This document shows, one piece after another, positions 19,107 to 29,221 of a stretch of DNA of 45,685 nt. This DNA is from Microcaldota archaeon (lineage in GTDB: Archaea; Micrarchaeota; Micrarchaeia; Micrarchaeales; Micrarchaeaceae), in NCBI GenBank assembly GCA_021822165.1, contig JAKARM010000002.1, forward strand, positions 36,050 to 81,734, written 5' to 3'. The stretch's first letter is position 1. Each line of letters begins with the position of its first letter. A program made the translations under genes and the position numbers. The notes beneath the pieces were generated by a model. It saw nothing but the letters and a program-made list of their open reading frames with translations, was not told the DNA's origin and ran no database searches.

Positions 19107-19484
19107 ATGGTAGGGATAGTTGAAAGATTAAGGAAGAAACACCCAAAGTTCAACGTGCCGAACTTCGGCGCAAAGAGCCGCAAGAGGGTTCCGGAGAGGT
19201 GGCGCAAGCAGCGCGGCATAGACAGCAAGAAGAGGATCAAGAGGATATTCATGGGCGCAGAGCCGACAATAGGCTGGAAGAACCCTGACAGCATAATCGG
19301 GAGGAGGAAGGACGGGGACAGGAGCAGGATAGTGCACAACCTCCCGGAAGCGGAAGCGTTGGTCAACGGCAAGATGCTTGGGGACAATGATTCGCTCACC
19401 ATAGCCGGCGTCGTCGGAAAGAAGAAGAGGCTTGAAATAGTGGCCTTCGCGGAGAAGCATGGCGTGCGGGTCAGGAACAGGTAG
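19107..19484 (+). CDS. rpl32e: Ribosomal protein eL32
   Basis: FNVPNFGAKSRKRVPERWRKQRGIDSKKR. Confidence 0.95.
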   Translation: MVGIVERLRKKHPKFNVPNFGAKSRKRVPERWRKQRGIDSKKRIKRIFMGAEPTIGWKNPDSIIGRRKDGDRSRIVHNLPEAEALVNGKMLGDNDSLTIAGVVGKKKRLEIVAFAEKHGVRVRNR

Positions 19485-19495
19485 AGGTGTTTGGC

Positions 19496-19966
19496 ATGGG
19501 CAAAAAATTCATAAAAAGGATAGCAAGCTCCATCATGAAGAGGGGAGAGAGCAGCATCAGGATCAAGGAAGGCTCAGGCGAGATGAAGAACGCCATAACC
19601 AGGCAGGACGTCAAGGGGCTCATAGGCAAGGGCGAGATATACGCCAAGGAGGAGAAGAAGAACATGAGCATCTACGGGAAGCTCCTCAAGCTCAAGAGGA
19701 CCCAGGGGAGGAAGCGCGGCCCGGGGAGGAAGAAGGGCACGCTGAAGGCGAGGAGGGGTTACGTTTATACCAAAAACGTCAGGGCCCAGAGGAGGGTCAT
19801 AAAGAGCCTGAAGGGCGACAGCACCATAGACAACGAGCAGTTCAAGAAGCTGTACAGGCTGGTCAAGGGAGGGACATTTACGAGCAAGATAACACTGCTC
19901 AACCACATAAGGAGCATGGGGGTCGCGATAGACGAGAAGAAGCTCGGAGAACTTAGGCACGGATGA
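19496..19966 (+). CDS. rpl19e: Ribosomal protein eL19
   Basis: ITRQDVKGLIGKGEI...GRKRGPGRKKGTLKAR. Confidence 0.95.
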   Translation: MGKKFIKRIASSIMKRGESSIRIKEGSGEMKNAITRQDVKGLIGKGEIYAKEEKKNMSIYGKLLKLKRTQGRKRGPGRKKGTLKARRGYVYTKNVRAQRRVIKSLKGDSTIDNEQFKKLYRLVKGGTFTSKITLLNHIRSMGVAIDEKKLGELRHG

Positions 19967-20523
19967 TTTTTATGAGGATGATCAAGAGAAGGAGGAGGGA
20001 GGGAGTCACAGACTACAAAAAAAGGTTCGGCATGCTCAAGAGCGACCTTCCCAGGGTGGTCGTCAGGAAGAGCAGCAGGAGCATAATAATGCAGGTCGTC
20101 TCTTACGCGAAGGACGGGGACACCATACTCTCGAATGCCAATTCTGCGGAATTGAAGAAGGAGGGGTGGCATCCGAGGTGCAACATCCCGACCGCATACC
20201 TGACAGGCGCGCTCCTTGCGAGGAAGGCGAAGGCCGCAGGGCTCGGGGAGAGGGAGATGATAGCCGACATCGGCCTGTACAGGCCGATAAAGTCCTCCGT
20301 GATCTTCGCTGCGATTGCCGGGTGCAAGGACAACGGGGTGAAGGTCCGCGCCGACATAGGGATGGACAAGGAGAGGCTGTCGGGGGCGATGATAGCGAAC
20401 TACGCCAAGATGGAGGGCGTGCCGGAAAGGCAGTTCTCCGCGTACAAGAAGGAGGGATTCGACCCTGCGTCGATAGAAAAGCTGTTTGAGGAAGTCAGGA
20501 AAAAATTGAGCGTGGTTGATTGA
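19963..20523 (+). CDS. rpl18: Ribosomal protein uL18
   Basis: RRRREGVTDYKKRFGMLKSDLPRVVVRKSSRSIIMQVV. Confidence 0.95.
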   Translation: MIFMRMIKRRRREGVTDYKKRFGMLKSDLPRVVVRKSSRSIIMQVVSYAKDGDTILSNANSAELKKEGWHPRCNIPTAYLTGALLARKAKAAGLGEREMIADIGLYRPIKSSVIFAAIAGCKDNGVKVRADIGMDKERLSGAMIANYAKMEGVPERQFSAYKKEGFDPASIEKLFEEVRKKLSVVD

Positions 20524-21233
20524 AGGGCAAATTCAATAATTCGAGGAGAGGAGATAAGAAAGAGCACACTTTCAACGTTGCGGAATGGGAACCGCTTACG
20601 GAGCTTGGGAGGCAGGTGAAGGCGAAGGAGATAACCACGCTGGACCAGATATTCCACGATGGGAGGAAAATAGAGGAGACCGAGATAATAGATGCCCTCC
20701 TGCCAGACATAAACAGCGATATAATCGAGATCGAGAGCGTACAGAGGATGACCAAGAACAACAGGAAGCAGAAGTTCAGGGCCACCGCGGTTGTGGGAGA
20801 CGGAAGGGGGCATGTCGGGGTCGGGATAGGCAAGGACATAGAGGTGAAGGCCGCGATGAGCACAGCGGTGAAAAACGCAAAGAAGCACATGATCCCGGTC
20901 ATGTTCGGCTGCGGATCATGGCAGTGCGACTGCGGAACGCACCACAGCATACCGTTCACGGTGAGCGGGAAGTGCGGAGGGGTCGAAGTGATACTCAAGT
21001 CCGCGCCCAGGGGGACGGGGCTTGTCGCCAGCTCGCCGGTGAGGAAGATGCTGGAGCTTGCCGGGCTCAAGGACGTATGGAGCTTCTCCAAGGGAAGGAC
21101 AAAATCCAGGTACAACACGCTCGTTGCCGTCTGGAGGGCGCTCGTGAAGATAATCAGCATGAAAAACCTTGAAGCGGTTGAGGTGTCCGAGCACAATTCG
21201 GAGATGGTGAAGGAAATCGCAAAGGCGGCATAG
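20520..21233 (+). CDS. rps5: Ribosomal protein uS5
   Basis: FRATAVVGDGRGHVGVGIGKDIEVKAAM; TGLVASSPVRKMLELAGLKDVW. Confidence 0.96.
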   Translation: MKGKFNNSRRGDKKEHTFNVAEWEPLTELGRQVKAKEITTLDQIFHDGRKIEETEIIDALLPDINSDIIEIESVQRMTKNNRKQKFRATAVVGDGRGHVGVGIGKDIEVKAAMSTAVKNAKKHMIPVMFGCGSWQCDCGTHHSIPFTVSGKCGGVEVILKSAPRGTGLVASSPVRKMLELAGLKDVWSFSKGRTKSRYNTLVAVWRALVKIISMKNLEAVEVSEHNSEMVKEIAKAA

Positions 21234-21297
21234 GGATAAACCCGCCCAGGGCAAAACCAATATAAGGGTTTGGGGAGATTTAAAACTAGTTGATACA

Positions 21298-21630
21298 ATG
21301 GATGTCTATGTTGACAAACCGAAATGCACAGGATGCGAGCACTGCAAGGACGTCTGCCCAGTGGCAGTGTTCGAGATAGTGGATACCAACTCCCCGAAGG
21401 TGAACGGGGATAGCGCACCGGAGGAGAAGAAATGGAAGGGACAGCACGACCCGGCGGTCGTCGCGAAGTTCGGCCAGGTGAGCGACGGGCATACCCATTT
21501 CAAGGACATATCGGTGGCGGTCAACGGATCGGCATGCATATTGTGCCAGGCCTGCCTGATAGAGTGCGAGGGGGAGTGCATAACGATAACAGATGACAAC
21601 AAGACGGTCTACCAGTCAGTATACAAATAG
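21298..21630 (+). CDS. 2[4Fe-4S]-type ferredoxin with a long inter-cluster insert
   Basis: CTGCEHCKDVCP and CILCQACLIECEGEC cysteine motifs separated by ~50 residues. Confidence 0.92.
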   Translation: MDVYVDKPKCTGCEHCKDVCPVAVFEIVDTNSPKVNGDSAPEEKKWKGQHDPAVVAKFGQVSDGHTHFKDISVAVNGSACILCQACLIECEGECITITDDNKTVYQSVYK

Positions 21631-21818
21631 GCGGGCCTTTGGGCTCCAGCCTATACTAATCCTACGGACGGCACAAGCCGGAAATAATCTCCGGTCCCAG
21701 GGGCGGCATAAAGGCGGCGGAAGGGGACGGAAAGCAATTATAGCTTATAGATGCAATTGATATCTCCGCCCCGGTGCATTCCGCTGCGGCACCCGTTTCC
21801 GGAAAGTGGGTTTTTACG

Positions 21819-24515
21819 ATGATAAAAAAGGCAAGGACGCCATATACAGAGGAGGAAAGCCTCGAGGTTCTGAACGGATACGTGAGAGAATGGTTCGTGG
21901 AGAACTTCAAGGGGCTCACCCCCCCGCAGCGCTATTCCTTCAAGCTCATAAGCGAGGGGAAGAACGTTATCATAGCCGCCCCCACCGGAAGCGGCAAGAC
22001 AATGTCCGCATTCCTGTCCATAATAAGCCGGCTTTTCCAGAAGTCGATAGATGGGACGCTTGAGGACAAGATATACTGCATCTACGTCTCCCCGCTGCGT
22101 GCACTCAACAACGACATATACAGGAACCTGATGAGGCCGCTGGACGAGATATACGAGAGCATAAGGAGGGAAAAGGGGCTGGAGATCATGCAGGGCTCCG
22201 TGCACAAGGTGACGATAGGGGTCAGGACAGGGGACACGACGCCGAGGGAGAGGGCGAAGATGCTGGTAAAACCGCCGAACATACTCGTGACAACGCCGGA
22301 AAGCCTTGCGATACTGATCAACTCGGAAAAATTCTCGGAGAACATGAAGTCTCTTGAATTCCTGATAATAGACGAGCTGCACGAGCTCGCGTCGAACAAG
22401 AGGGGGGTCCACCTATCGCTTTCCGTGGAGAGGCTCGGCGAGATGATCGGCCACGACTTCGTAAGGGTCGGGCTCGGGGCGACACTCTACCCGCTGGAGG
22501 AGGCTGCCAGGTTTCTTGCGGGATATAGCGGGGGCAGGGAGAGGGACTGCATAATCGTCGACGCCTCATGGAGCAAGAAGCTCGACCTCATTGCAGTAAG
22601 CCCGTCGGCAGACATGATATACACCGACGAGAAGGTGGTGGAGGAGCTGATGTACGCCGAGCTGAACAGGATAATATCCTCGAGCAGGACCACGCTCGTA
22701 TTCACCAATACGAGGAGCGGGACGGAGAGGGTCGTCTTCAACCTCAAGAACAGGTTCAAGTACGGCGACGAGATAGTGGCGCACCATGGATCGCTCTCGA
22801 GGGGGATAAGGTTCGACGTAGAGGAGATGCTGAAGAAGGGAGAGGTGAAATGCGCGGTATCGTCCACGAGCCTGGAGCTGGGTGTGGACATAGGCATGAT
22901 AGACAACGTAGTCCAGATAGGATCGCCGAAGAGCGTCACCCGCGCGCTCCAGAGGATAGGAAGGGCAGGGCACAGCTACAAGGCGACTGCGAAGGGGGAG
23001 GTCATAGTTCTCAACAGGGACGACCTTGTGGAGTGCGCCATAATGCTCTATGCGGCGCTGAACAGGCACCTCGACTCCTTCAACACCCCCCGCAACGCGC
23101 TTGACGTCCTTGCGCAGCATGTCGTCGGGATGTCGCTCACGGGGAGATGGAAGGTCGACGAGGCGCTGGAGGTGGTGAGGCGTGCGCACCCATTCCATAC
23201 GCTGAAGGAGGAGGAGTTCCTCTCTGTGCTGAACTACCTCGCGGGAAGCTACGTTGAGCTGGAGAGCAAAAAGGTCTACGGGAAGATATGGTACGACGAA
23301 AAGGAGGGGGTCTTCGGGAAGAGGGGGAAGATGGCAAAGGTCATCTACATGCTCAACCTCGGGACCATACCGGACAGCGTATCCGTCGACGTGTTCACAG
23401 GGGACAAGAAGAGGATAGGGAGCATAGAGGAGGAATTCCTCGGCAACCTGAAGCAGGGAGACATATTCGCGCTAGGCGGGAAGCTGTACAGCTTCGACCA
23501 CGCCAGCGAACTGAGGTGCTATGTGAGCGAGGCTAAGACCAGGACCCCTACGATACCCCCATGGTTTTCCGAGCAGCTTCCGCTCAGCTACGAGCTCGCG
23601 GTTGCGATAGGGAATTTCAGGGAGAGGCTCTCCGACGCCCTGTCTGGATACAACAAAAAGCACGGGATAAGCAGGATGGCGATGGAGATGGAGATCCCGG
23701 ATGAGGCCTCCGCGATCCTGGACATGCTCCCGATTGACGCAAAGGCGAAGGAGGCGATATTCAGGTATTTCGAGGAGCAGCTGCTGTTCGCCGGCACGGT
23801 GCCGAACGACAAGCTCATGCTCATCGAGCAGACCAAGGACACCACAGGCACCAATTACCTCATATTCCACGCCCTCTACGGAAGGAGGGTCAACGATGCC
23901 ATGTCAAGGATGGCTGCGATCGCGATGAGCGACCTCCTCAAGATAGACGTAGGCGTGCTGGTGAACGACAACGGCTTCGTCCTGACCACGGAGAAGGAGG
24001 CGCAGATGGACGAGAAGATCGTCAAGGGCGTGATGGAGCGCATAACATCGGAAAACATATTCCCGGTGCTGAAGGCGAACATAAGGAGGACCGAGCTGAT
24101 GAGGCGCAAGTTCAGGCACGTGGCCGCGCGCAGCTTCATGGTGCTCAAGAACTACAAGGGATGGAGGGCGACGGTGAGGAGGCAGCAGATCAACGCACAG
24201 CTCCTGCTCAAGGCCGCGGAGGAGATAGACCCCGACTTCCCGGTGATCAGGGAGACCTACAGGGAGATATTCGAGGACATGATGGACCTCCCGAAGGCAA
24301 GGGATACGCTGAGGATGCTGAAGGGCAAAGTGATAAGGTACAAGTTCATAAAGACGCCCTCCCCCTCCCCATTCTCCCACATGATGATAACGTTCGGCCA
24401 TGCCGACGTCGTATTGATGAAGGACAGGCAGGAGAGGCTCCAGTACCTGCACAGGCTCGTGATGAGCAGGATAGGGAAGGAGATGGAACGCAGGGTGGCC
24501 AGGCATGATGCTTGA
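21819..24515 (+). CDS. Lhr-like DEAD/DEAH-box (SF2) ATP-dependent helicase
   Basis: Q-motif TPPQRYSF, Walker A APTGSGKT, VTTPESLAILI, DELHE, STSLELGVDIG, QRIGRAGH; start inferred at MIKKART. Confidence 0.95.
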   Translation: MIKKARTPYTEEESLEVLNGYVREWFVENFKGLTPPQRYSFKLISEGKNVIIAAPTGSGKTMSAFLSIISRLFQKSIDGTLEDKIYCIYVSPLRALNNDIYRNLMRPLDEIYESIRREKGLEIMQGSVHKVTIGVRTGDTTPRERAKMLVKPPNILVTTPESLAILINSEKFSENMKSLEFLIIDELHELASNKRGVHLSLSVERLGEMIGHDFVRVGLGATLYPLEEAARFLAGYSGGRERDCIIVDASWSKKLDLIAVSPSADMIYTDEKVVEELMYAELNRIISSSRTTLVFTNTRSGTERVVFNLKNRFKYGDEIVAHHGSLSRGIRFDVEEMLKKGEVKCAVSSTSLELGVDIGMIDNVVQIGSPKSVTRALQRIGRAGHSYKATAKGEVIVLNRDDLVECAIMLYAALNRHLDSFNTPRNALDVLAQHVVGMSLTGRWKVDEALEVVRRAHPFHTLKEEEFLSVLNYLAGSYVELESKKVYGKIWYDEKEGVFGKRGKMAKVIYMLNLGTIPDSVSVDVFTGDKKRIGSIEEEFLGNLKQGDIFALGGKLYSFDHASELRCYVSEAKTRTPTIPPWFSEQLPLSYELAVAIGNFRERLSDALSGYNKKHGISRMAMEMEIPDEASAILDMLPIDAKAKEAIFRYFEEQLLFAGTVPNDKLMLIEQTKDTTGTNYLIFHALYGRRVNDAMSRMAAIAMSDLLKIDVGVLVNDNGFVLTTEKEAQMDEKIVKGVMERITSENIFPVLKANIRRTELMRRKFRHVAARSFMVLKNYKGWRATVRRQQINAQLLLKAAEEIDPDFPVIRETYREIFEDMMDLPKARDTLRMLKGKVIRYKFIKTPSPSPFSHMMITFGHADVVLMKDRQERLQYLHRLVMSRIGKEMERRVARHDA

Positions 24516-25245
24516 TGAGGATGTGGAACTTCTGGAGGGGCTTCCCATCGCGCACATCAAAAGCATAAACTCGATCGTCGTGGCAGACATGCACCTCGGC
24601 TATGAGGGGGCGATGGCTGGCGAGGGAGCCTTCCTGCCGAAGGTCAACCTGAAGGAGATATGCAGGGAGGTAAAGGAGGGGATAGCGAGGAGCGGGGCCG
24701 AGAGGGTGATAGTCGACGGGGATATAAAAAGCGAGTTCTCGAAGGTGAGCGTGGACGAGCTCAACGAGCTTCACGGCTTCGCCTCGTTCCTCGAGAAGGA
24801 GGGGGTAATGCCGGTGCTTGTCAAGGGGAACCACGACAACTTCGTAGACAGGTACAGGGGGGCATTCCGCATGGAGATATACGGCGGGCATGCGGAGATC
24901 GGGGAATACCTCTTCCTCCACGGGGACAAGGAGCCGGCAAGCATAAAGAGGAGGACAAGGATGGTCGTGATGGGGCACGAGCACCCGGCAATCACCATAT
25001 CCACCGCGCTCGGGAGGAGGGAGAAGGTAAAGTGCTTCCTCTACGGCAGGTATAGGGGCAAGGGCCTCCTCGTGCTCCCTGCCATAGGGTACTTCTCGAC
25101 AGGGATGGATGTCGGGGCTGCGGGGCACGGCATGCTCTCGCCGATCCTCAGGAGGGGGGGAATAGGGAGCATGCATGCTATAGCGTGCGCCTACGGCTCA
25201 ACGATAGATTTCGGGAAGGTCTCGGACCTCCGCGGGAAGATCTGA
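24505..25245 (+). CDS. Metallophosphoesterase of the Lhr-associated type
   Basis: VVADMHLGYE, VIVDGDIK, VKGNHDN, LFLHGDK, VMGHEHP; overlaps the Lhr stop. Confidence 0.9.
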   Translation: MMLDEDVELLEGLPIAHIKSINSIVVADMHLGYEGAMAGEGAFLPKVNLKEICREVKEGIARSGAERVIVDGDIKSEFSKVSVDELNELHGFASFLEKEGVMPVLVKGNHDNFVDRYRGAFRMEIYGGHAEIGEYLFLHGDKEPASIKRRTRMVVMGHEHPAITISTALGRREKVKCFLYGRYRGKGLLVLPAIGYFSTGMDVGAAGHGMLSPILRRGGIGSMHAIACAYGSTIDFGKVSDLRGKI

Positions 25246-25269
25246 TGGGCGGAGGCGCCCGGGAGCTGG

Positions 25270-26775
25270 CTACAGTATGGCGAACCACGGCAGCACATTG
25301 AGCAGCAGCCCGAGGACGATGAGGGCTGCCATCAGGTTGGTGAACCTGTTGCTCTTTATGTTTGCCTTGTATATCCTCCATCCGTCGAACATCGGCAGCG
25401 GCAGCAGGTTGAGCACCGCTATGGCGAAATTGAGGAGGAACGACAGCCCCACAAGGGCATAGAGGAATATCATGAACTTTGTGAAGAGGCCGTTGTTAAC
25501 GGGCTGGTTGACCTCGCCTATCTCGACGCCTACGAGCCCCTTGGACTGGTTGTACCCGGCGGTATCCGGAGGGGCCTTGGCTATGAGGCTGTACGTGCCG
25601 AGATTCGTGGTTATGTTGACCAATGAGCCCGGCGAGTCGTTCTTTGCGGCATACTGGAAGCTGCTCATGTTGCTTATCTTGAAACCGTTCCAGTAGAGAA
25701 TCTGGGAACCATTCCTTATCACCCCGTAGGCTGGAAACCCTTTCAGCGTGCCTGTAATCACGACGTGCTGGGCGTATACGTGGCCAGGCATATACTGTAT
25801 CAGCAGGTAGAGCGCGGCGAAGAAAAATACCGTGGCAAGGAAGTTAGCCGAGAACCCGGCGGAGAAGATCCTCGTCTGCCTCATCCTGTCGAGCTTGGAT
25901 ATCTCCTTTTCCTCGGGCTCCACGAACGCCCCTATGGGGATTATCCCGTAGACAAGTAGGCCGATCGCCTTTATGCGGACCTTCGCGATCCTGGCGAGCA
26001 CACCGTGCGAGAACTCATGTATCACCATGAGTATCACGAGGGCGGCCACCCCTGCAAGGAGGGGGATCGTTATGCCGGGTATGAGGGGGACGACCCCTGG
26101 GGTCTGGCTTGCCAACGAAACCAGCGACCCGGTCGTGGCGACCTTCACGACAGAGGCGAGTATGAGGAGCCCGTTATACCATAACGCGACTATCATGTAC
26201 CCCGTAAAGCCCGTTATCGTCGTGGCGGCGTATATGAGATATTCCGCCGCACTGGCGCCTGACGGCAGGGGCGATGACTGCTGCACCTGGAGCCTTGCGG
26301 AGATCTGCGGGACATTGAGGAACTGGATTGACATGCCGAGGAAAGGGACGACCACCAGCAGCATGAGGACTAAAGATGCCAGCCCTATGGCGTATACCCT
26401 CTTGTTGATCTTCCCGCCGGTGAGCCAGTATGCCAGTACGCCGAAGCCGAGCACGAGCCCCCACTCGGCCATGGCTTCCCACAGGCTTGCCCTGTTCCTG
26501 GCCAGCCTCTTGATGCAGCCTATCCCCCTCTTCGTGCTCGCGGCATAGAGGCCGAACCCCCCGCTGAAGGAGAAGGACCTCTGTATGTATATCCCGGCAA
26601 CGGCGAGCAGGAATATCGCGGATGCGGCCTGCATCTCGATCCCCAGCGAAGAGGCTTTGACTATCAGGTAGAAGAGGATGAGCGTTGCAAGCACTACCGC
26701 ATATACCGCAGCCCTCGATGCCGCGGCGTCCTTGCTGCCTCCCATGGCTTTTGAAAAATTCCCCTTCTTCGCCAT
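25270..26775 (-). CDS. Site-2 protease family (M50) membrane metalloprotease
   Basis: HEFSHG zinc motif, NLLPLPMFDGWRIY, multiple TM segments. Confidence 0.93.
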   Translation of the reverse strand: MAKKGNFSKAMGGSKDAAASRAAVYAVVLATLILFYLIVKASSLGIEMQAASAIFLLAVAGIYIQRSFSFSGGFGLYAASTKRGIGCIKRLARNRASLWEAMAEWGLVLGFGVLAYWLTGGKINKRVYAIGLASLVLMLLVVVPFLGMSIQFLNVPQISARLQVQQSSPLPSGASAAEYLIYAATTITGFTGYMIVALWYNGLLILASVVKVATTGSLVSLASQTPGVVPLIPGITIPLLAGVAALVILMVIHEFSHGVLARIAKVRIKAIGLLVYGIIPIGAFVEPEEKEISKLDRMRQTRIFSAGFSANFLATVFFFAALYLLIQYMPGHVYAQHVVITGTLKGFPAYGVIRNGSQILYWNGFKISNMSSFQYAAKNDSPGSLVNITTNLGTYSLIAKAPPDTAGYNQSKGLVGVEIGEVNQPVNNGLFTKFMIFLYALVGLSFLLNFAIAVLNLLPLPMFDGWRIYKANIKSNRFTNLMAALIVLGLLLNVLPWFAIL

Positions 26776-26956
26776 ATAATAATCATCAATGCGGCCAGAG
26801 AGCCGATAGAAACCGTAATACGTTTTGCCAGTACGAATTTAAATTAGTTGCAGTTGGCGGCGCGGAGGGGCGGTGCGCAATCTGCGCTGGGGGTTCCGAA
26901 AGGGATTGTGCAAGGTATTTAAAATAGGGTTGAGAAATAGGCATATAGGGGTTTCT

Positions 26957-27397
26957 ATGGAAGAATGCGAAGTTTGCGGAAGGGAATCTGGGAATATAAG
27001 CATTATCGATATAGAAAGCGTTGAGCTGAGGGCGTGCCCGAGATGCTCGGAGGGGAAGAAGGTGATCAGGCGCCCGGGAGCTGGGGCTGCTACGAGGATC
27101 ACCATGCAGCAGCCGAAGGAGGAGGACAAGCTGGTGCAGGATTTCGGCGAGAGGATGAGGAAGGGGAGGGAGGCGATGAACCTCCCGCTCAAGGTGGTTG
27201 CCGAGATGCTGAATGAAAAGCATTCGCTGCTGCTGCGCATAGAGGAGCAGAAGACGATGCCCTCCGTCGCCCTCACGAAGAAGCTGGAGAGGTTCCTCGG
27301 GATAAAGCTGGTTGAGGAGAAGGACATCGAGAGCACCCCCTCCGGCCAGGGCAAGGGGGGCAAGGCGACCTTGGGGGATTTCATAGTCGGCAACTGA
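26957..27397 (+). CDS. mbf1: Archaeal multiprotein bridging factor 1-like (aMBF1)
   Basis: N-terminal CEVCG/CPRC zinc ribbon plus HTH MNLPLKVVAEMLNEKHSLLLRIEE. Confidence 0.92.
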   Translation: MEECEVCGRESGNISIIDIESVELRACPRCSEGKKVIRRPGAGAATRITMQQPKEEDKLVQDFGERMRKGREAMNLPLKVVAEMLNEKHSLLLRIEEQKTMPSVALTKKLERFLGIKLVEEKDIESTPSGQGKGGKATLGDFIVGN

Positions 27398-27406
27398 GAG
27401 GATTTG

Positions 27407-28456
27407 ATGGCGGTCGATCTCAGCAAGCTCGTCTCGAAGCGCAAGATAGGGATAGCCGAGCTGAACGGGAAGCGTGTCGCGATAGACGCCTACAATGTCC
27501 TCTACCAGTTCCTGTCGATAATCAGGCAGCCCGATGGCACGCCCCTCATGGACGGTGAAGGGAGGGTCACGAGCCATCTTTCCGGGCTGTTCTACAGGAC
27601 CATCGAGATAGTCGACAGGGGCGTGGTGCCGATATACGTGTTCGACGGCCTGCCGTCCCACCTCAAGCTCAGGACAATAGAGATGAGGATGAGGAGGAGG
27701 AAGGAGGCGATGGAGGCATGGCAGGAGGCGAAAGAGAGGGGGGACATCGCGGAGGCCGGGCGCAGGGCGCAGGCGAGCACCAGGATAGACAGGTGGATCG
27801 TGGAGAGCTCGAAAGAGCTCCTCGGCCTGATGGGCGTGCCCTACATAAATGCCCCTGGCGAGGGGGAGGCGCAGGCGAGCTTCATGTGCAGGGACGGGAT
27901 TGTCTATGCGGCGGCGAGCCAGGACTACGATACGCTGCTTTTCGGCTCCCCGCTGGTGGTCAGGAACCTCACGATAAGCGGCAGGAGGAAGCTGCCAATG
28001 AAGAACATCTATGTGACGGTCGAGCCCGAGATCGTGAGCCTGGCAGATACCCTTGCGGCCTTGGGGCTGAGCCAAAAGCAGCTGATATGGGCTGGGATGC
28101 TGCTCGGCACCGACTTCAACGAGGGGATCAAGGGAGCCGGGCCTAAGACAGCGGTCAAGATAGCAAAGGCCTCTTCCACCATCGACGAGGTGAAAGGCGC
28201 GGTGATGGAAAGGTTCGGGGTAGAGTTCCAGACAGAGATAGAGAAGGTGGAGGAGCTCTTCAACAACCCCGAAAGGGAAGAGATAAGCGCCGGAGAGATG
28301 GACAGGCTCATGGCGGCGAGGCCAGACAGGGAGGGGATCGTGGATTTCATGTGCGAGAGGCACGGATTCATAAAGGAGCGCATAGAGAAATTCGCCGACA
28401 AACTGATCGCGAAGAGGGGAAGCGCAAAGCAGGGCTCCATATCAAAATGGCTATAG
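27407..28456 (+). CDS. fen: Flap endonuclease 1
   Basis: IDAYNVLYQFL, VFDG, APGEGEAQAS, SQDYDTLLFG, LLGTDFNEGIKGAGPKTA; C-terminal PIP box QGSISKWL. Confidence 0.97.
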   Translation: MAVDLSKLVSKRKIGIAELNGKRVAIDAYNVLYQFLSIIRQPDGTPLMDGEGRVTSHLSGLFYRTIEIVDRGVVPIYVFDGLPSHLKLRTIEMRMRRRKEAMEAWQEAKERGDIAEAGRRAQASTRIDRWIVESSKELLGLMGVPYINAPGEGEAQASFMCRDGIVYAAASQDYDTLLFGSPLVVRNLTISGRRKLPMKNIYVTVEPEIVSLADTLAALGLSQKQLIWAGMLLGTDFNEGIKGAGPKTAVKIAKASSTIDEVKGAVMERFGVEFQTEIEKVEELFNNPEREEISAGEMDRLMAARPDREGIVDFMCERHGFIKERIEKFADKLIAKRGSAKQGSISKWL

Positions 28457-28535
28457 CCGGCTTCCGGACAGGACTTCCCAGGGGGCGGGAGAAGGTATAT
28501 ATAGCTTAAATAAAAGTATATCTTATCTTTCACGG

Positions 28536-29045
28536 GTGTTTTGTATGGCTAGGAAAAATAACAATAATAGGGGGAAAAACAACGTGAATGACGACGAGGA
28601 GGCCATAAGGGAGATGAACAAGTTCCTTTCAAAACTGCTCGCCGAGACTGCGAAGAACCTCGCCAATGCAGAGAGGAACGGGGTGCCGCTCGTGCTCGGA
28701 TTCAACTTCAACATAGAGAACGGCGCGATGATGCCGAAGGGGATGAGGCAGAACAACCAGATGGCGGCCAATGCCGTCCAGCAGCCGCAGGCAAGGGAGA
28801 GGAACACGGGGGAGCTCGTCGACGTGATTGAGAACAAGGGGAAGGTCACCGTGATAGCCGAGATGAGAGGGGCATCGGGTAAGGAGATAGAGATTTCGTG
28901 CGAAGGCGACTATGCCGAAATAAACGCAAAGAGCGCAGGATACCACAAGATGGTGAAACTGCCCTACAACGTCGATCCGAAGAGCATGAGATACCATTTC
29001 ACCAATGGAGTGCTCGAGATGACGGCGGACAAGGCAGCGGCCTGA
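28536..29045 (+). CDS. Hsp20/alpha-crystallin-like small heat shock protein
   Basis: C-terminal ACD-like ENKGKVTVIAEMRGASGKEIEISCEGDYAEI; ASN-rich N-terminus. Confidence 0.75.
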   Translation: MFCMARKNNNNRGKNNVNDDEEAIREMNKFLSKLLAETAKNLANAERNGVPLVLGFNFNIENGAMMPKGMRQNNQMAANAVQQPQARERNTGELVDVIENKGKVTVIAEMRGASGKEIEISCEGDYAEINAKSAGYHKMVKLPYNVDPKSMRYHFTNGVLEMTADKAAA

Positions 29046-29082
29046 AAAGAATTCGGGCATAACGATATAAGGGTTTGATAAA

Positions 29083-29211
29083 ATGCAGAGATCAGTGACA
29101 TCGTCGAATAAGAGGATAGGGAAGAGGTACAGGAAGACGCAGAAGATCAGCAGGATCAGGAAGCCGCACAGGAAGATGCTGAAAGCAGGCAAGAAGCGGC
29201 TCAACCTCTGA
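29083..29211 (+). CDS. Candidate 42-aa highly basic small protein
   Basis: MQRSVTSSNKRIGKRYRKTQKISRIRKPHRKMLKAGKKRLNL; GATATAAGG TATA-like element upstream; below track cutoff. Confidence 0.5.
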   Translation: MQRSVTSSNKRIGKRYRKTQKISRIRKPHRKMLKAGKKRLNL

Positions 29212-29221
29212 CCCAGGGCCC

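Noticed and set aside
20495-21418. 307-aa minus-strand ORF
   Set aside because: Antisense to uS5 and ferredoxin; shadow ORF.
26786-28363. 525-aa minus-strand ORF
   Set aside because: Antisense to aMBF1 and FEN1, which have clear family motifs; the minus ORF has none.
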